Source of the DNA: Euryarchaeota archaeon UBA24
Lineage (GTDB): Archaea > Halobacteriota > Halobacteria > Halobacteriales > Hikarchaeaceae
Direction: 5' to 3'
Length of the DNA stretch: 64,000 nucleotides
Assembly: GCA_002503845.1 (NCBI GenBank)
Contig: DASO01000006.1
Span: forward strand, 13,361-77,360
Below the pieces are notes generated by a model, which saw nothing but the letters and a program-made list of their open reading frames with translations, did no database searches and was not told the DNA's origin. A program made the position numbers and the translations under genes. Shown in pieces: positions 17,546 through 25,437 of this stretch; within the stretch, counting starts at the first letter, position 1; every line of letters begins with the position of its first letter.

Positions 17546-19075
17546 TTATTCTTTAACGGTTTCTTTTTCTTTCGATTCGACGCCAGTAATTACTTCACGC
17601 CATTTGTCGATTATTTCCTCAGTATATTCGCGAGGGGCCTCTGCAACTTTGGGGAAGTTGTGCATACGTTCGTAAGGAATGGTTGCGTCAATCAAAGCAC
17701 GAGAGTTGAAAGTCAGATTCTTTAAACCGGGTTCAGTGCCATGGAATTCAACGAGAGGGTCCAGAGGAGTACTCCAGGTTCTTCGTTGGATATCAATATC
17801 GGTTGCTGGATCGCACCTCGTACTCATGGCCCATGCAACTTCATTCCAGCTTGTTGGGTCGATATCGTCGTCGACGACGACGGTGAACCTGTTTGCATAG
17901 CCACCTTCACGTACGTGTTGGGCTATAAATCCAGCTTGGCGTGCGTGGCCAGGGTACCTTTGTTCTATGCAAATAATATTGAATAGTCTCGACCCACCAG
18001 CTTCAGTTCTCCATACACCTTTGATACCAGGGACACCTGCAGTATCTAGGTAATCCCAAGTGGTTGCAGATCTTGCTAGTGCTTTGTGGTAAGAGTAATC
18101 ATAGGGAGGTCTGGCTGGGACCGCGCATGTCATGATGGGATCATTCCGGTGATAAACAGCTTCGACTTTTATCAAAGGTTCTTCATCTGCATCTCTTCCA
18201 TAATACCCTTGCCATTCTCCGAATGGACCTTCTAAGTGGGTAGAATGTGGCTCGATGAATCCTTCCATTACAATTTCTGCGTGGGCAGGAAGTGGGAGTC
18301 CAGTTACAGGACCTTCGACAACGGGGAATGGGTGCCCTTTAAGTCCTCCTGTGTGGGCGTATTCACCGTATGGGTGGGTGTGCTCAATTCCGACAGATGT
18401 GTAGTAAAATAGAATGGGGTCTTGACCGAAAGATGCGGCCACCGGGACCCTCTCATCACGTTGCCAATAATCATCTATATCGAGTGCACCGTGTTTTCCA
18501 GGAGAAATGTAAACTCCCGCTTCGTTTGCACTATGTACCTGAACACGGTATGCACCAAGATTGGCTTTTCTTCCCATTCCAGGGTTGTCAGTTATAAAAC
18601 TAGTTGCAGTTCCAATATATCGGCCCCCATCGTATTCGTGGTGTTTGGGTACAGGGAATTTCAAAAGATCAACATCTTTACCGCGATCCACATTTTCCAT
18701 TACGGGTGCGTCGGATTTCTCGACGAATACAGGATCTATGGCATCTACGTCTGCCATTTCTTTGGCTTTTTCACGATAGTCTTGTAAGAACTTCATCTCG
18801 TGGTGATAATTGGGCTCCATTCCAAGGGCGATTGCCAGACGGTTCATGGAATTGGTCATTGCATACATGGTTCGGAAACCAGGTTTGTAATCAGGTATGT
18901 TATCAAAGATAGGAGCTGGTACGGGTCGAGGGTGATGTCGACAGAGCTCATGAGATATTGTACTCATTTCACGATCCCAATGTGCGTTGTCTATGTGAAC
19001 GATCTCACCGGGGACTTGTTCTGCTCTGCTAATGAATTCTCTCAAACCTATCCAATCAATAGTATTTCTACTCAT
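17546..19075 (-). CDS. UbiD family prenylated-FMN-dependent decarboxylase
   Basis: A 509-residue UbiD-family protein. It carries LGAYRVQVHSANEAGVYISP (near residue 184) and the catalytic stretch LEGPFGEWQGYYGR (near residue 281), where the E-x-P-F-G-E acids and the upstream arginine form the R-E-E/D network; RPPYDYSYHKALA and PGIKGVW follow. UbiD enzymes carry out reversible, non-oxidative decarboxylation of aromatic or unsaturated acids with prFMN made by UbiX, which is not in the window. The sequence does not obviously group with the menaquinone/ubiquinone enzyme, so a phenolic, furan or phenazine acid is possible. The neighbouring xanthine-dehydrogenase remnant and SDR hint at a catabolic locus. 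Confidence 0.85.
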   Translation of the reverse strand: MSRNTIDWIGLREFISRAEQVPGEIVHIDNAHWDREMSTISHELCRHHPRPVPAPIFDNIPDYKPGFRTMYAMTNSMNRLAIALGMEPNYHHEMKFLQDYREKAKEMADVDAIDPVFVEKSDAPVMENVDRGKDVDLLKFPVPKHHEYDGGRYIGTATSFITDNPGMGRKANLGAYRVQVHSANEAGVYISPGKHGALDIDDYWQRDERVPVAASFGQDPILFYYTSVGIEHTHPYGEYAHTGGLKGHPFPVVEGPVTGLPLPAHAEIVMEGFIEPHSTHLEGPFGEWQGYYGRDADEEPLIKVEAVYHRNDPIMTCAVPARPPYDYSYHKALARSATTWDYLDTAGVPGIKGVWRTEAGGSRLFNIICIEQRYPGHARQAGFIAQHVREGGYANRFTVVVDDDIDPTSWNEVAWAMSTRCDPATDIDIQRRTWSTPLDPLVEFHGTEPGLKNLTFNSRALIDATIPYERMHNFPKVAEAPREYTEEIIDKWREVITGVESKEKETVKE

Positions 19076-19133
19076 TATATGACTCGAAATTGGAATAGTG
19101 GAGATTTATAACTTATTAAATGAAATTAGAATG

Positions 19134-19412
19134 TCAATCACTATCACGCATCACTTCCAAGACGCGTTCTGGCGTTATGGGAATTACATCTAAATCAATC
19201 CCGATTGCGTCGTAGATAGCATTTCCTATTGCAGGGAATGCTGCCATTACTTCCATCTCTCCTATTCTTTTTCCCCATAGGGACCAGAGTGATTTTCCCA
19301 CATAGTGGATTTTTTTAGGGGAACGTTCCGCATGTTTGAGACTATAGCTCAGTGGTTTTCCTCTAAGGTGGCCAGATAGAAGGATATATCTATAAATGAA
19401 AGTTTTTGTATG
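19134..19412 (-). pseudogene. Remnant of xanthine dehydrogenase/CO dehydrogenase-type molybdenum subunit (C-terminal tail)
   Basis: The 330-base gap between UbiD and the SDR contains, on the minus strand, about 92 codons without a start codon. The end is a good match to the C terminus of XdhA/CoxL-type large subunits: FPAIGNAIYDAIGID then VIPITPERVLEVMR before a TGA. Just upstream the family motif GPYGxKGxGE is readable only across frames: GPYGEK lies in a different frame from the following IGEMEVMAAFPAIG, as if one base were lost in the run at about 19265-19272, with a compensating extra base about 35 bases earlier. The remaining 650-plus residues are absent; the SDR gene starts where the homology ends. 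Interpreted as a decayed gene. Confidence 0.7.
19384..19397 (+). promoter_or_regulatory. TATA-like box before the SDR gene
   Basis: The sequence tatatctataaat ends about 19 bases and is centred about 24 bases before the ATG at 19415, matching leaderless spacing. It lies inside the decayed dehydrogenase tail on the opposite strand. Confidence 0.35.
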
Positions 19413-19414
19413 CT

Positions 19415-20164
19415 ATGGCGACAGGAGATTCAGAAAAACTTAAAGGGGATGTTGCGGTGATAACGGGTGCGGGCAGAAACATTGGGCGCAAGACTGCGGA
19501 ATTATTTGCTAGAGAAGGTGCCAAAGTTGCAGTGGTGGATGTTGATGAAGAGCGTGCATCTGGTACGGTAGAATTAATAAAAAAGGAGGGTGGTGAAGCT
19601 ATATCGGTGATAACGGATGTTACGGATGAAAACCAAGTAAAGCAGATGGTTGAATCAGTTGAAAATGAATGGGGTCCAATAAGCATTCTTGTAAATAACG
19701 TTGCTATTAGTGATCATGATGGTCTCTTTGATCTCTCGGTGGAAACATTTGATCGTATTTTTGCTGTGAATGTCAGAGGGGCATTTTTATGCACAAGAGA
19801 GGTGGCTAAGTCAATGAAAAAAGGGGAAGGTGGGAGAATAGTAAATGTTTCTTCAACCTCTGCCCATCGTAGTAGGACAGATGCCCCAGCATATGCTGCT
19901 TCAAAGGCGGCGATAGTTAATTTTTCTCGGTCTATGGCAAAAATACTTGCTCCAGAAATACGCGTTAATACACTATCGCCAACTAGAACCGGTTCTCCAG
20001 TGGGAGAAGAAGAAGAAAGATCGGGGAAAGTCGTAGATGCTATATTAGTAGGTAGGTGGGGTAAACCAGAAGATCAGGCTAACGCAGCATTGTTCCTAGT
20101 GGATCCAGAAAATGGATTCATTACGGGTTCTGAGCTTGCAGTTGATGGTGGAAGTTTAGTATAG
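19415..20164 (+). CDS. Short-chain dehydrogenase/reductase
   Basis: A 249-residue classical SDR. The cofactor motif is TGAGRNIGRKTAELF (TGxxxGxG, near residue 15); VDVDEE after the second strand has an acidic residue, favouring NAD(H). The NNVA motif, the catalytic serine in IVNVSSTSAH and the YAASK active site (near residue 153) are all present. An in-frame TTG three codons upstream (19406) is open, but the ATG at 19415 is preferred because of TATA spacing. The substrate is unknown; lying beside a UbiD decarboxylase and a dehydrogenase remnant it may oxidise an alcohol in the same degraded pathway. It ends at the convergent malate dehydrogenase. Confidence 0.85.
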   Translation: MATGDSEKLKGDVAVITGAGRNIGRKTAELFAREGAKVAVVDVDEERASGTVELIKKEGGEAISVITDVTDENQVKQMVESVENEWGPISILVNNVAISDHDGLFDLSVETFDRIFAVNVRGAFLCTREVAKSMKKGEGGRIVNVSSTSAHRSRTDAPAYAASKAAIVNFSRSMAKILAPEIRVNTLSPTRTGSPVGEEEERSGKVVDAILVGRWGKPEDQANAALFLVDPENGFITGSELAVDGGSLV

Positions 20165-21133
20165 TTACAGTACACAATCTGATTTGATCGAATTATAAGC
20201 GGATTGCAATTCTATTTTTTCCTCTTTGGAAAGGTCCCATTCTACTATTTTCGTGACGGTTCTATTGGAGAATAAAACAGGGACTATTAAACAAACGTCG
20301 TTGAAACCATATTCACCTTCGAGAGGTACAGATAGAGGTATAGGGGAAGAAATGTTATCAGACAATAGAGCCAAAGCTAACAGAGAAACGCCCCTTCCAG
20401 TTACCCATCTTGAAGAATCTTCAGTTCCTCTTAGACGTATTACTTCGTACGCCGCATCTCGAACTTGTTCAGTGAGATTTTGGCGTTCCTGTGGAGAGAA
20501 TTCTATAGGCATATTTTGAACTTTTGCTCTAGAAAATATAGGAACGACATAATCCCCGTGTTCCCCGAGTACGGGGCAATATACATCGGAGGGGGCCACT
20601 TGCTTAAGTTGGGAAATATAATATGCCATTCTAGCTTGTTCAGACAGAGAATATCCAACGAAAAATTTTCTTGGCCAATTGGAACTTTTCCAAAGGTGAT
20701 AGGTTATCCTATCAAGAGGGTTTGTTACAACGATAACAGGGATGGGCGTCATTGATTCCAAATACGTTCCTATCGATGTGATTAATGGTTTGTTTAATTT
20801 TAGAAATTCAAGCCTCCAGCCTTTGGTTGAAGATTTAGAGGATGAATTTACAGGACGGGGAAGACTTGCGGTTATGATCAAAAGATCAGGATTTAGATCG
20901 TGTAGAGATGGGAGAGGCAATGTTTTAATGACATTTGAATCGACGAGAGGGGTTGACGTGCCTACAGGATTGCACAAATGTGAAGAAGAATAAGATAAAT
21001 CTAACGCATGGCCTTCCGCAGAGTCCTGGTCGATATCAACTAAAAAAATCTCGAGTTCTGGATCCATTATAGATAGAGAATATGCTACAGTTGAGCCGAT
21101 AGTTCCTGCACCGCCAATGATCGCTATTTGCAT
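20165..21133 (-). CDS. mdh: Malate dehydrogenase (LDH/MDH family)
   Basis: A 322-residue NAD-dependent dehydrogenase. The N-terminal Rossmann motif is IAIIGGAGTIGSTVAYSL, followed by EIFLVDID whose aspartate favours NAD. Catalytic residues are seen in VVTNPLD and LGEHGDYVVPIF (active histidine near residue 185). The substrate-specificity loop reads ASLPRPVN, with arginine as expected for malate rather than lactate. The reading frame is open 87 codons further upstream, but the ATG at 21133 is chosen because the family starts there and because the upstream part overlaps the divergent transporter. It works with fumarase in the citric acid cycle. Confidence 0.9.
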   Translation of the reverse strand: MQIAIIGGAGTIGSTVAYSLSIMDPELEIFLVDIDQDSAEGHALDLSYSSSHLCNPVGTSTPLVDSNVIKTLPLPSLHDLNPDLLIITASLPRPVNSSSKSSTKGWRLEFLKLNKPLITSIGTYLESMTPIPVIVVTNPLDRITYHLWKSSNWPRKFFVGYSLSEQARMAYYISQLKQVAPSDVYCPVLGEHGDYVVPIFSRAKVQNMPIEFSPQERQNLTEQVRDAAYEVIRLRGTEDSSRWVTGRGVSLLALALLSDNISSPIPLSVPLEGEYGFNDVCLIVPVLFSNRTVTKIVEWDLSKEEKIELQSAYNSIKSDCVL

Positions 21134-21248
21134 GAGGTTGTTTGTTTTATTGAAAGCAAGGGTAATAATCTTATGGGAGTATAGAAATATATTGATGTGA
21201 AAACAAACTTGGTAAAATACAACAAAATCACCATCAAATAGGGAAATT

Positions 21249-22142
21249 ATGTCAGAGATAAATGCCATTTTGTTTGCTGTTTTGGCTGCGTTGATTGTTG
21301 CGATGACATCGGTAGCAGTCCGGATAGGAACGGAAAAGAGCAGATCTTCCGACATTTTGGCAGTTGTTGTTATTGTGAATTTAATTGTGTTCATTCCACT
21401 GGCATTTTTGATTCACCATCCCAATTATGGGTTGACATCTCGGTCAGTGGGGGCATTCATTGCTGCGGGTATTGCGGGAACGGTGTTTGCAAGATCACTA
21501 TATTATGAGGGAATTAGACATATTGGTGCTAGTAGAGCGGAACCAATAAAAGCATCAAATCCAGTGCTTGCTGCCATTGCTGCAGTTATATTGCTAGGTG
21601 AAACGTTGTCCATAGAAATTATCATAGGTATATTGATGATAGTCGCAGGTGTCGCGTTGGTCTCGGTGGAAATTGCGACGCACAAGGAAAGGTTGAAAGG
21701 GTCATGGAGGGGTGTGTTAATTACATTGTTTGCTTCCTTTTTTTACGCCCTTGATCCGGTATTTAATAAGATGGGATTGGAAGAAGGCACACCGATATTA
21801 GTTGGGTTGGCACTCAAGGCTACGGCGGGAGGGATTGTTTTCTTTGCTTATCTTTGGTGGAGCGGGAAATTACCAAAACTAGGCGGGGTGGATGGTTCAC
21901 AGTGGAAATGGATATTGATTGCTGCAATATGTAACACGGGATTTTTGGTAGCATATTTTGTTGCGATATCTTCAGGACCTGTGACGATTGTTTTTCCAAT
22001 AATGCAAACCAGCCCATTGTTGGTTGCAGGGATATCATTTTTGTTCTTGCAGAAGTTGGAAAAGGTTACTTTTAGGTTGGTGATGGGGGCGGTTGTTGTA
22101 GTTATGGGGGCAGTGTTGTTGACACTGTTATCTTTTGCTTGA
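21249..22142 (+). CDS. EamA/DMT family transporter
   Basis: A 297-residue protein with ten hydrophobic segments in two repeated EamA units (about residues 1-138 and 155-297). The first repeat ends with EPIKASNPVLAAIAAVILLGE, the usual motif of drug/metabolite exporters in which a proline-containing helix precedes LGE; the second has FPIMQTSPLLVAGISFLFL. Members export amino acids, nucleotides or drugs, or import metabolites. It is divergent from malate dehydrogenase and converges on the ABC exporter gene with a 27-base gap. The substrate is unknown. Confidence 0.88.
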   Translation: MSEINAILFAVLAALIVAMTSVAVRIGTEKSRSSDILAVVVIVNLIVFIPLAFLIHHPNYGLTSRSVGAFIAAGIAGTVFARSLYYEGIRHIGASRAEPIKASNPVLAAIAAVILLGETLSIEIIIGILMIVAGVALVSVEIATHKERLKGSWRGVLITLFASFFYALDPVFNKMGLEEGTPILVGLALKATAGGIVFFAYLWWSGKLPKLGGVDGSQWKWILIAAICNTGFLVAYFVAISSGPVTIVFPIMQTSPLLVAGISFLFLQKLEKVTFRLVMGAVVVVMGAVLLTLLSFA

Positions 22143-22169
22143 AGAAAACCAACATAAGGAAAATTAATC

Positions 22170-24005
22170 TTAAGAGGAAGTTGACTGATTTTTCCAGAGA
22201 GAGGCATATAGAGGGCTATTTTTCAATAAATCTTCATGAGAACCATTTGCAATTATTCTCCCATCGTCTAACATTATGATTTTAGTCGATTTATAAACGG
22301 AAGCGAGACGGTGGGAAATTATAATAGTGATTCGATTGGAAGAAGAAGTGGATAGGCTTTCTCGAATATCAGATTCAGTTTCTGTGTCAAGATACCGTGT
22401 TGCCTCGTCAATTACAAAAATTGGAGATTGTTTTATCAATGCCCGGGCTAACGCCACTCTTTGTCTTTGTCCACCGGATAGAGTTACTCCACGTTCTCCT
22501 ATTATAGTGTCATACCCATCTGGCAAGGTGGAAATAAATTCATGGATTCGTGCGGTTTTTGTTGCTTCAATTATCTGTTGTTCAGTGACATTTTGTTGCC
22601 CGTATTCTATATTTTCACGGAGAGTTCCAGAGAATAGGTAGCTATCTTGGCTAACATATGCGATAGATTTTCGGAGACTATAGAGAGTTATTTCTTGAAT
22701 ATTTTTATCTTCTATACATATTGATCCTTCATTGACATCGTATAGACGTGCGAGGAGCTTTACAAGAGTAGTTTTTCCGCTTCCAGACGGCCCAACAACA
22801 CCTAATGTTTCTCCTTTTTCTAATCGGAAAGAGATGTCTTTTAGCACATAGTTTTCAAGAGATGGATATCGGAAAGAAACCTGATTGAAGTTTAGATTCA
22901 CATTCAGTGGTGAGAAATCAATTGCTTCGGGCGAGTCTACGATAGAAGGAGATTGTTTTAACAAACCAAATATACGAGAATTCGATGCTTTGGCACGCTG
23001 GTAAGTATTAACTATTTGTCCAAATTGGGCAATTGGCCAAACAAATTGTTGGACATAAATGACGAAAGTTACAAAAGTTCCAGGAGTGAGGGGGCGACTG
23101 AAACCTAGAGGGGGACCAGAAAGGACCCAGAGTCCACCAACAGTGAAAGTTAACACAAATCCAATTCCTGTAATGATGGTCACCATAGGAAAGAATTTTA
23201 TCCGGGTTGAGATTGCCTCCCAATTGGTATTGTAATACTCAGAAGAAGAATCAGAAACCCTACCTTTCTCATATGGTTTGGTAGATTCTGTGTTGATTAC
23301 TTCAATCCCACTAAGATTGTCTTCTAGTCTCGATGACAATCCCCCAACACTAGACCTCATTGCGACGTATTTTGGATGAATATTCCTAACAAATAAATAG
23401 GCCAAAATTGCAATTATAGGAACTGGGAACATTGCAATAATAGTGAGTTCGGGGTTAAGTAAAAAAAGAATTAAACCTACTCCAATGACCATTACTACAA
23501 GTCGGAGTGCATCGCTGAAACTAGTACTAAGGAAATCTTCTAATTGATTTACATCATTGTTGATTATACTCAATAGCTCCCCAGTTCTAGAATCCTCGAA
23601 AAAATTCATTGATAAAGCCTGCAAAGCGTCGTATGCATCTGTTCGAAGTTCGTGTTGAATTTCTTGGGCGAACGCATTCCAACCCCGATCTCCAAGCCAC
23701 ATGGAAACTGCTCCGAGAAAAAATGACAGTGTAATTATTACAGAAAAAAGTATGAGAATTGAAGAAGAGGAAAATGATTCAAGTTGGGATGAAAATACAT
23801 AGGAGGGGGGGAGACTCTGGTCGAAGAAGATTAGATCGATTGCTAGACCTAAGAAAAATGCAGGGAGTAGACCAGAAAAGCGTCCGAGAAGGGTTCCGAG
23901 TACCCCACAAAAAATATGGAAACGATGATTCCTACCATAATGAGTGTATAAATCCAACATAGAATTGGAAGAATTAGCAGGTATTTTTTTAGGAGGAATG
24001 TTCAT
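22170..24005 (-). CDS. ABC exporter (fused transmembrane and ATPase domains)
   Basis: A 611-residue half-transporter of the MsbA/Sav1866 type. Six membrane segments fill residues 30-350, and the ATPase domain follows with Walker A GPSGSGKTT (near residue 416), Q-loop VSQDSYLFSGT, signature LSGGQRQR (near residue 513), Walker B IFVIDEATRYLD and H-loop ISHRLA. The D-loop region has RYLD where SALD is usual, a small change. Such proteins dimerise and export lipids or hydrophobic compounds. The gene starts 12 bases after the stop of the flavoprotein reductase upstream, so it is probably the last gene of a four-gene envelope operon. Confidence 0.92.
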   Translation of the reverse strand: MNIPPKKIPANSSNSMLDLYTHYGRNHRFHIFCGVLGTLLGRFSGLLPAFFLGLAIDLIFFDQSLPPSYVFSSQLESFSSSSILILFSVIITLSFFLGAVSMWLGDRGWNAFAQEIQHELRTDAYDALQALSMNFFEDSRTGELLSIINNDVNQLEDFLSTSFSDALRLVVMVIGVGLILFLLNPELTIIAMFPVPIIAILAYLFVRNIHPKYVAMRSSVGGLSSRLEDNLSGIEVINTESTKPYEKGRVSDSSSEYYNTNWEAISTRIKFFPMVTIITGIGFVLTFTVGGLWVLSGPPLGFSRPLTPGTFVTFVIYVQQFVWPIAQFGQIVNTYQRAKASNSRIFGLLKQSPSIVDSPEAIDFSPLNVNLNFNQVSFRYPSLENYVLKDISFRLEKGETLGVVGPSGSGKTTLVKLLARLYDVNEGSICIEDKNIQEITLYSLRKSIAYVSQDSYLFSGTLRENIEYGQQNVTEQQIIEATKTARIHEFISTLPDGYDTIIGERGVTLSGGQRQRVALARALIKQSPIFVIDEATRYLDTETESDIRESLSTSSSNRITIIISHRLASVYKSTKIIMLDDGRIIANGSHEDLLKNSPLYASLWKNQSTSS

Positions 24006-24017
24006 GTTAAGGAGACA

Positions 24018-25379
24018 TCAGAGGGGTTGATAATCTGATTCAGCTATTTGCACATAACGCCCATTCCGAAGTGTGAACTTTTCTTTTTTGTAAGCACTTA
24101 GAAGTTTGAAACCCCCAAAACCCGCTCTCCTGAGTGCAGATAGGATAGAGCTAGTGTCATCACCAGCTAGAACCCTGTTAGTAATTTGGAATACATTGTC
24201 CCAATCACTTGGACTGAATCCGCGAACGAGATTGGCAAACGCAACGTTTCTTCGGATTTCAGTTCCGATTGCACTTTTCCATTGAGTATTATATTGTTCC
24301 AATTGGCCACGGGCTGCAAGGGTTCCAGCGATTTTCCCAGTTCGAATAGCAACATGAGCACCGCCTTCATGGAAGGCGGATGTGGCCCCCATCGCACCGC
24401 CGGTGATGGCTATATTGGCGTGGCCGGGGGAGTCTATTGGGCGAGTGGAAGAAATAGGATATGTTTCAGTTCCTTTTCGTTTTCCTTTCTGCGATACAAG
24501 GGGAAAATCAGATAAATCCAAATCGGGATAAACAAATGAAAGAAGACGTTCGATATAATCACTGCATCGTGGTATTTGAGTATCTTCGGGGCGAAGTAAC
24601 AGGTAAGAATCTCGATTTTTGAAAGAATCGATATCCATCCCAATTGGCATGGTGATGCCGATTCTAGCTGTGTTACCTTCATTTGGGAATATCCAAGGGT
24701 ACGCTGTGTGGCCGGGTATGTGCCCCCACCAAAATTTAATCTTATTTGGTTCGAATAAATCTGAGGGAAGTTCTCGATACTCTTGATAAGCAATATGATT
24801 TGCAGTCGTAGTTCCAAGTGCTTTTGTCGCCACTCCAGGGGGGAGAAGCTGATCCAATACGCCTAGAGTGATGCTTCGTTGCGGTCCATCGGCCAAAATA
24901 AGATTGGATGCTAAGAGGGACTCTCCACTTCTTAAGATTAATTCATGGGGGCCTGTTTTTGAAACTACTACTTCGTGGACAGTATCCCCAATTCGGCAAT
25001 CTGCCCCTGCGGAAATGGCATTTTCGAGCATCCAATCATCAAACATCGCTCGATTATAAGTATATCCAAAATGGGGATATGAAGATTTAATTCCAGTTTT
25101 GTACAAACAAACACTTTCTGAGGGTGAGATGAATTCGGCACAATCGAGATGCCGAAGAAGGATGCCTTCGGGAAATGTCGACGGGTCAAGTTGCATTAAA
25201 TCGACCCAATAATCTAGAATTCCAGCTGCATCGGTAGAATCGGGGCCAATATTTTTTCTATCCTCACGAGGGACGCCTTTTTCAAATAAAATCGTCTTGG
25301 CGCCATTTGATGCTGCTGATTTTGCTGCGATTGCTCCAGCAGGTCCACCTCCAATGACAGCTACATCTACACGCTCCAT
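24018..25379 (-). CDS. Geranylgeranyl reductase-like FAD-dependent oxidoreductase (first copy)
   Basis: A 453-residue flavoprotein. The N terminus has the FAD motif VAVIGGGPAGAIAAKSAA (residues 5-22) and a later YPWIFP at about residue 237, equal to the YxWxFP substrate-pocket motif of geranylgeranyl reductases. In place of the usual GDAAGxxxP FAD motif it has ITGGAMGATSAFHEGG, with glycine for the conserved aspartate. GGR enzymes saturate isoprenoid chains of archaeal lipids or quinones. It sits 58 bases after an RND exporter and 12 bases before an ABC exporter on the same strand, which suggests a membrane lipid or quinone role. A second, more canonical copy is at 39237-40607. Confidence 0.8.
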   Translation of the reverse strand: MERVDVAVIGGGPAGAIAAKSAASNGAKTILFEKGVPREDRKNIGPDSTDAAGILDYWVDLMQLDPSTFPEGILLRHLDCAEFISPSESVCLYKTGIKSSYPHFGYTYNRAMFDDWMLENAISAGADCRIGDTVHEVVVSKTGPHELILRSGESLLASNLILADGPQRSITLGVLDQLLPPGVATKALGTTTANHIAYQEYRELPSDLFEPNKIKFWWGHIPGHTAYPWIFPNEGNTARIGITMPIGMDIDSFKNRDSYLLLRPEDTQIPRCSDYIERLLSFVYPDLDLSDFPLVSQKGKRKGTETYPISSTRPIDSPGHANIAITGGAMGATSAFHEGGAHVAIRTGKIAGTLAARGQLEQYNTQWKSAIGTEIRRNVAFANLVRGFSPSDWDNVFQITNRVLAGDDTSSILSALRRAGFGGFKLLSAYKKEKFTLRNGRYVQIAESDYQPL

Positions 25380-25437
25380 AATCGAACGCCGATGTCTGTA
25401 CTATTAAATCCACCTTCCTGGAACTGTGAATAAATAA

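Noticed and set aside
17679-19111. Several plus-strand open frames opposite the UbiD gene
   Set aside because: Composition and position show they are shadows of the UbiD reading frame.
20226-20993. Plus-strand open frames opposite malate dehydrogenase
   Set aside because: Shadow frames; the minus-strand protein has all family motifs.
21134-21394. N-terminal extension of malate dehydrogenase by 87 residues
   Set aside because: It overlaps the divergent DMT transporter gene and has no homology; the family starts at the ATG at 21133.
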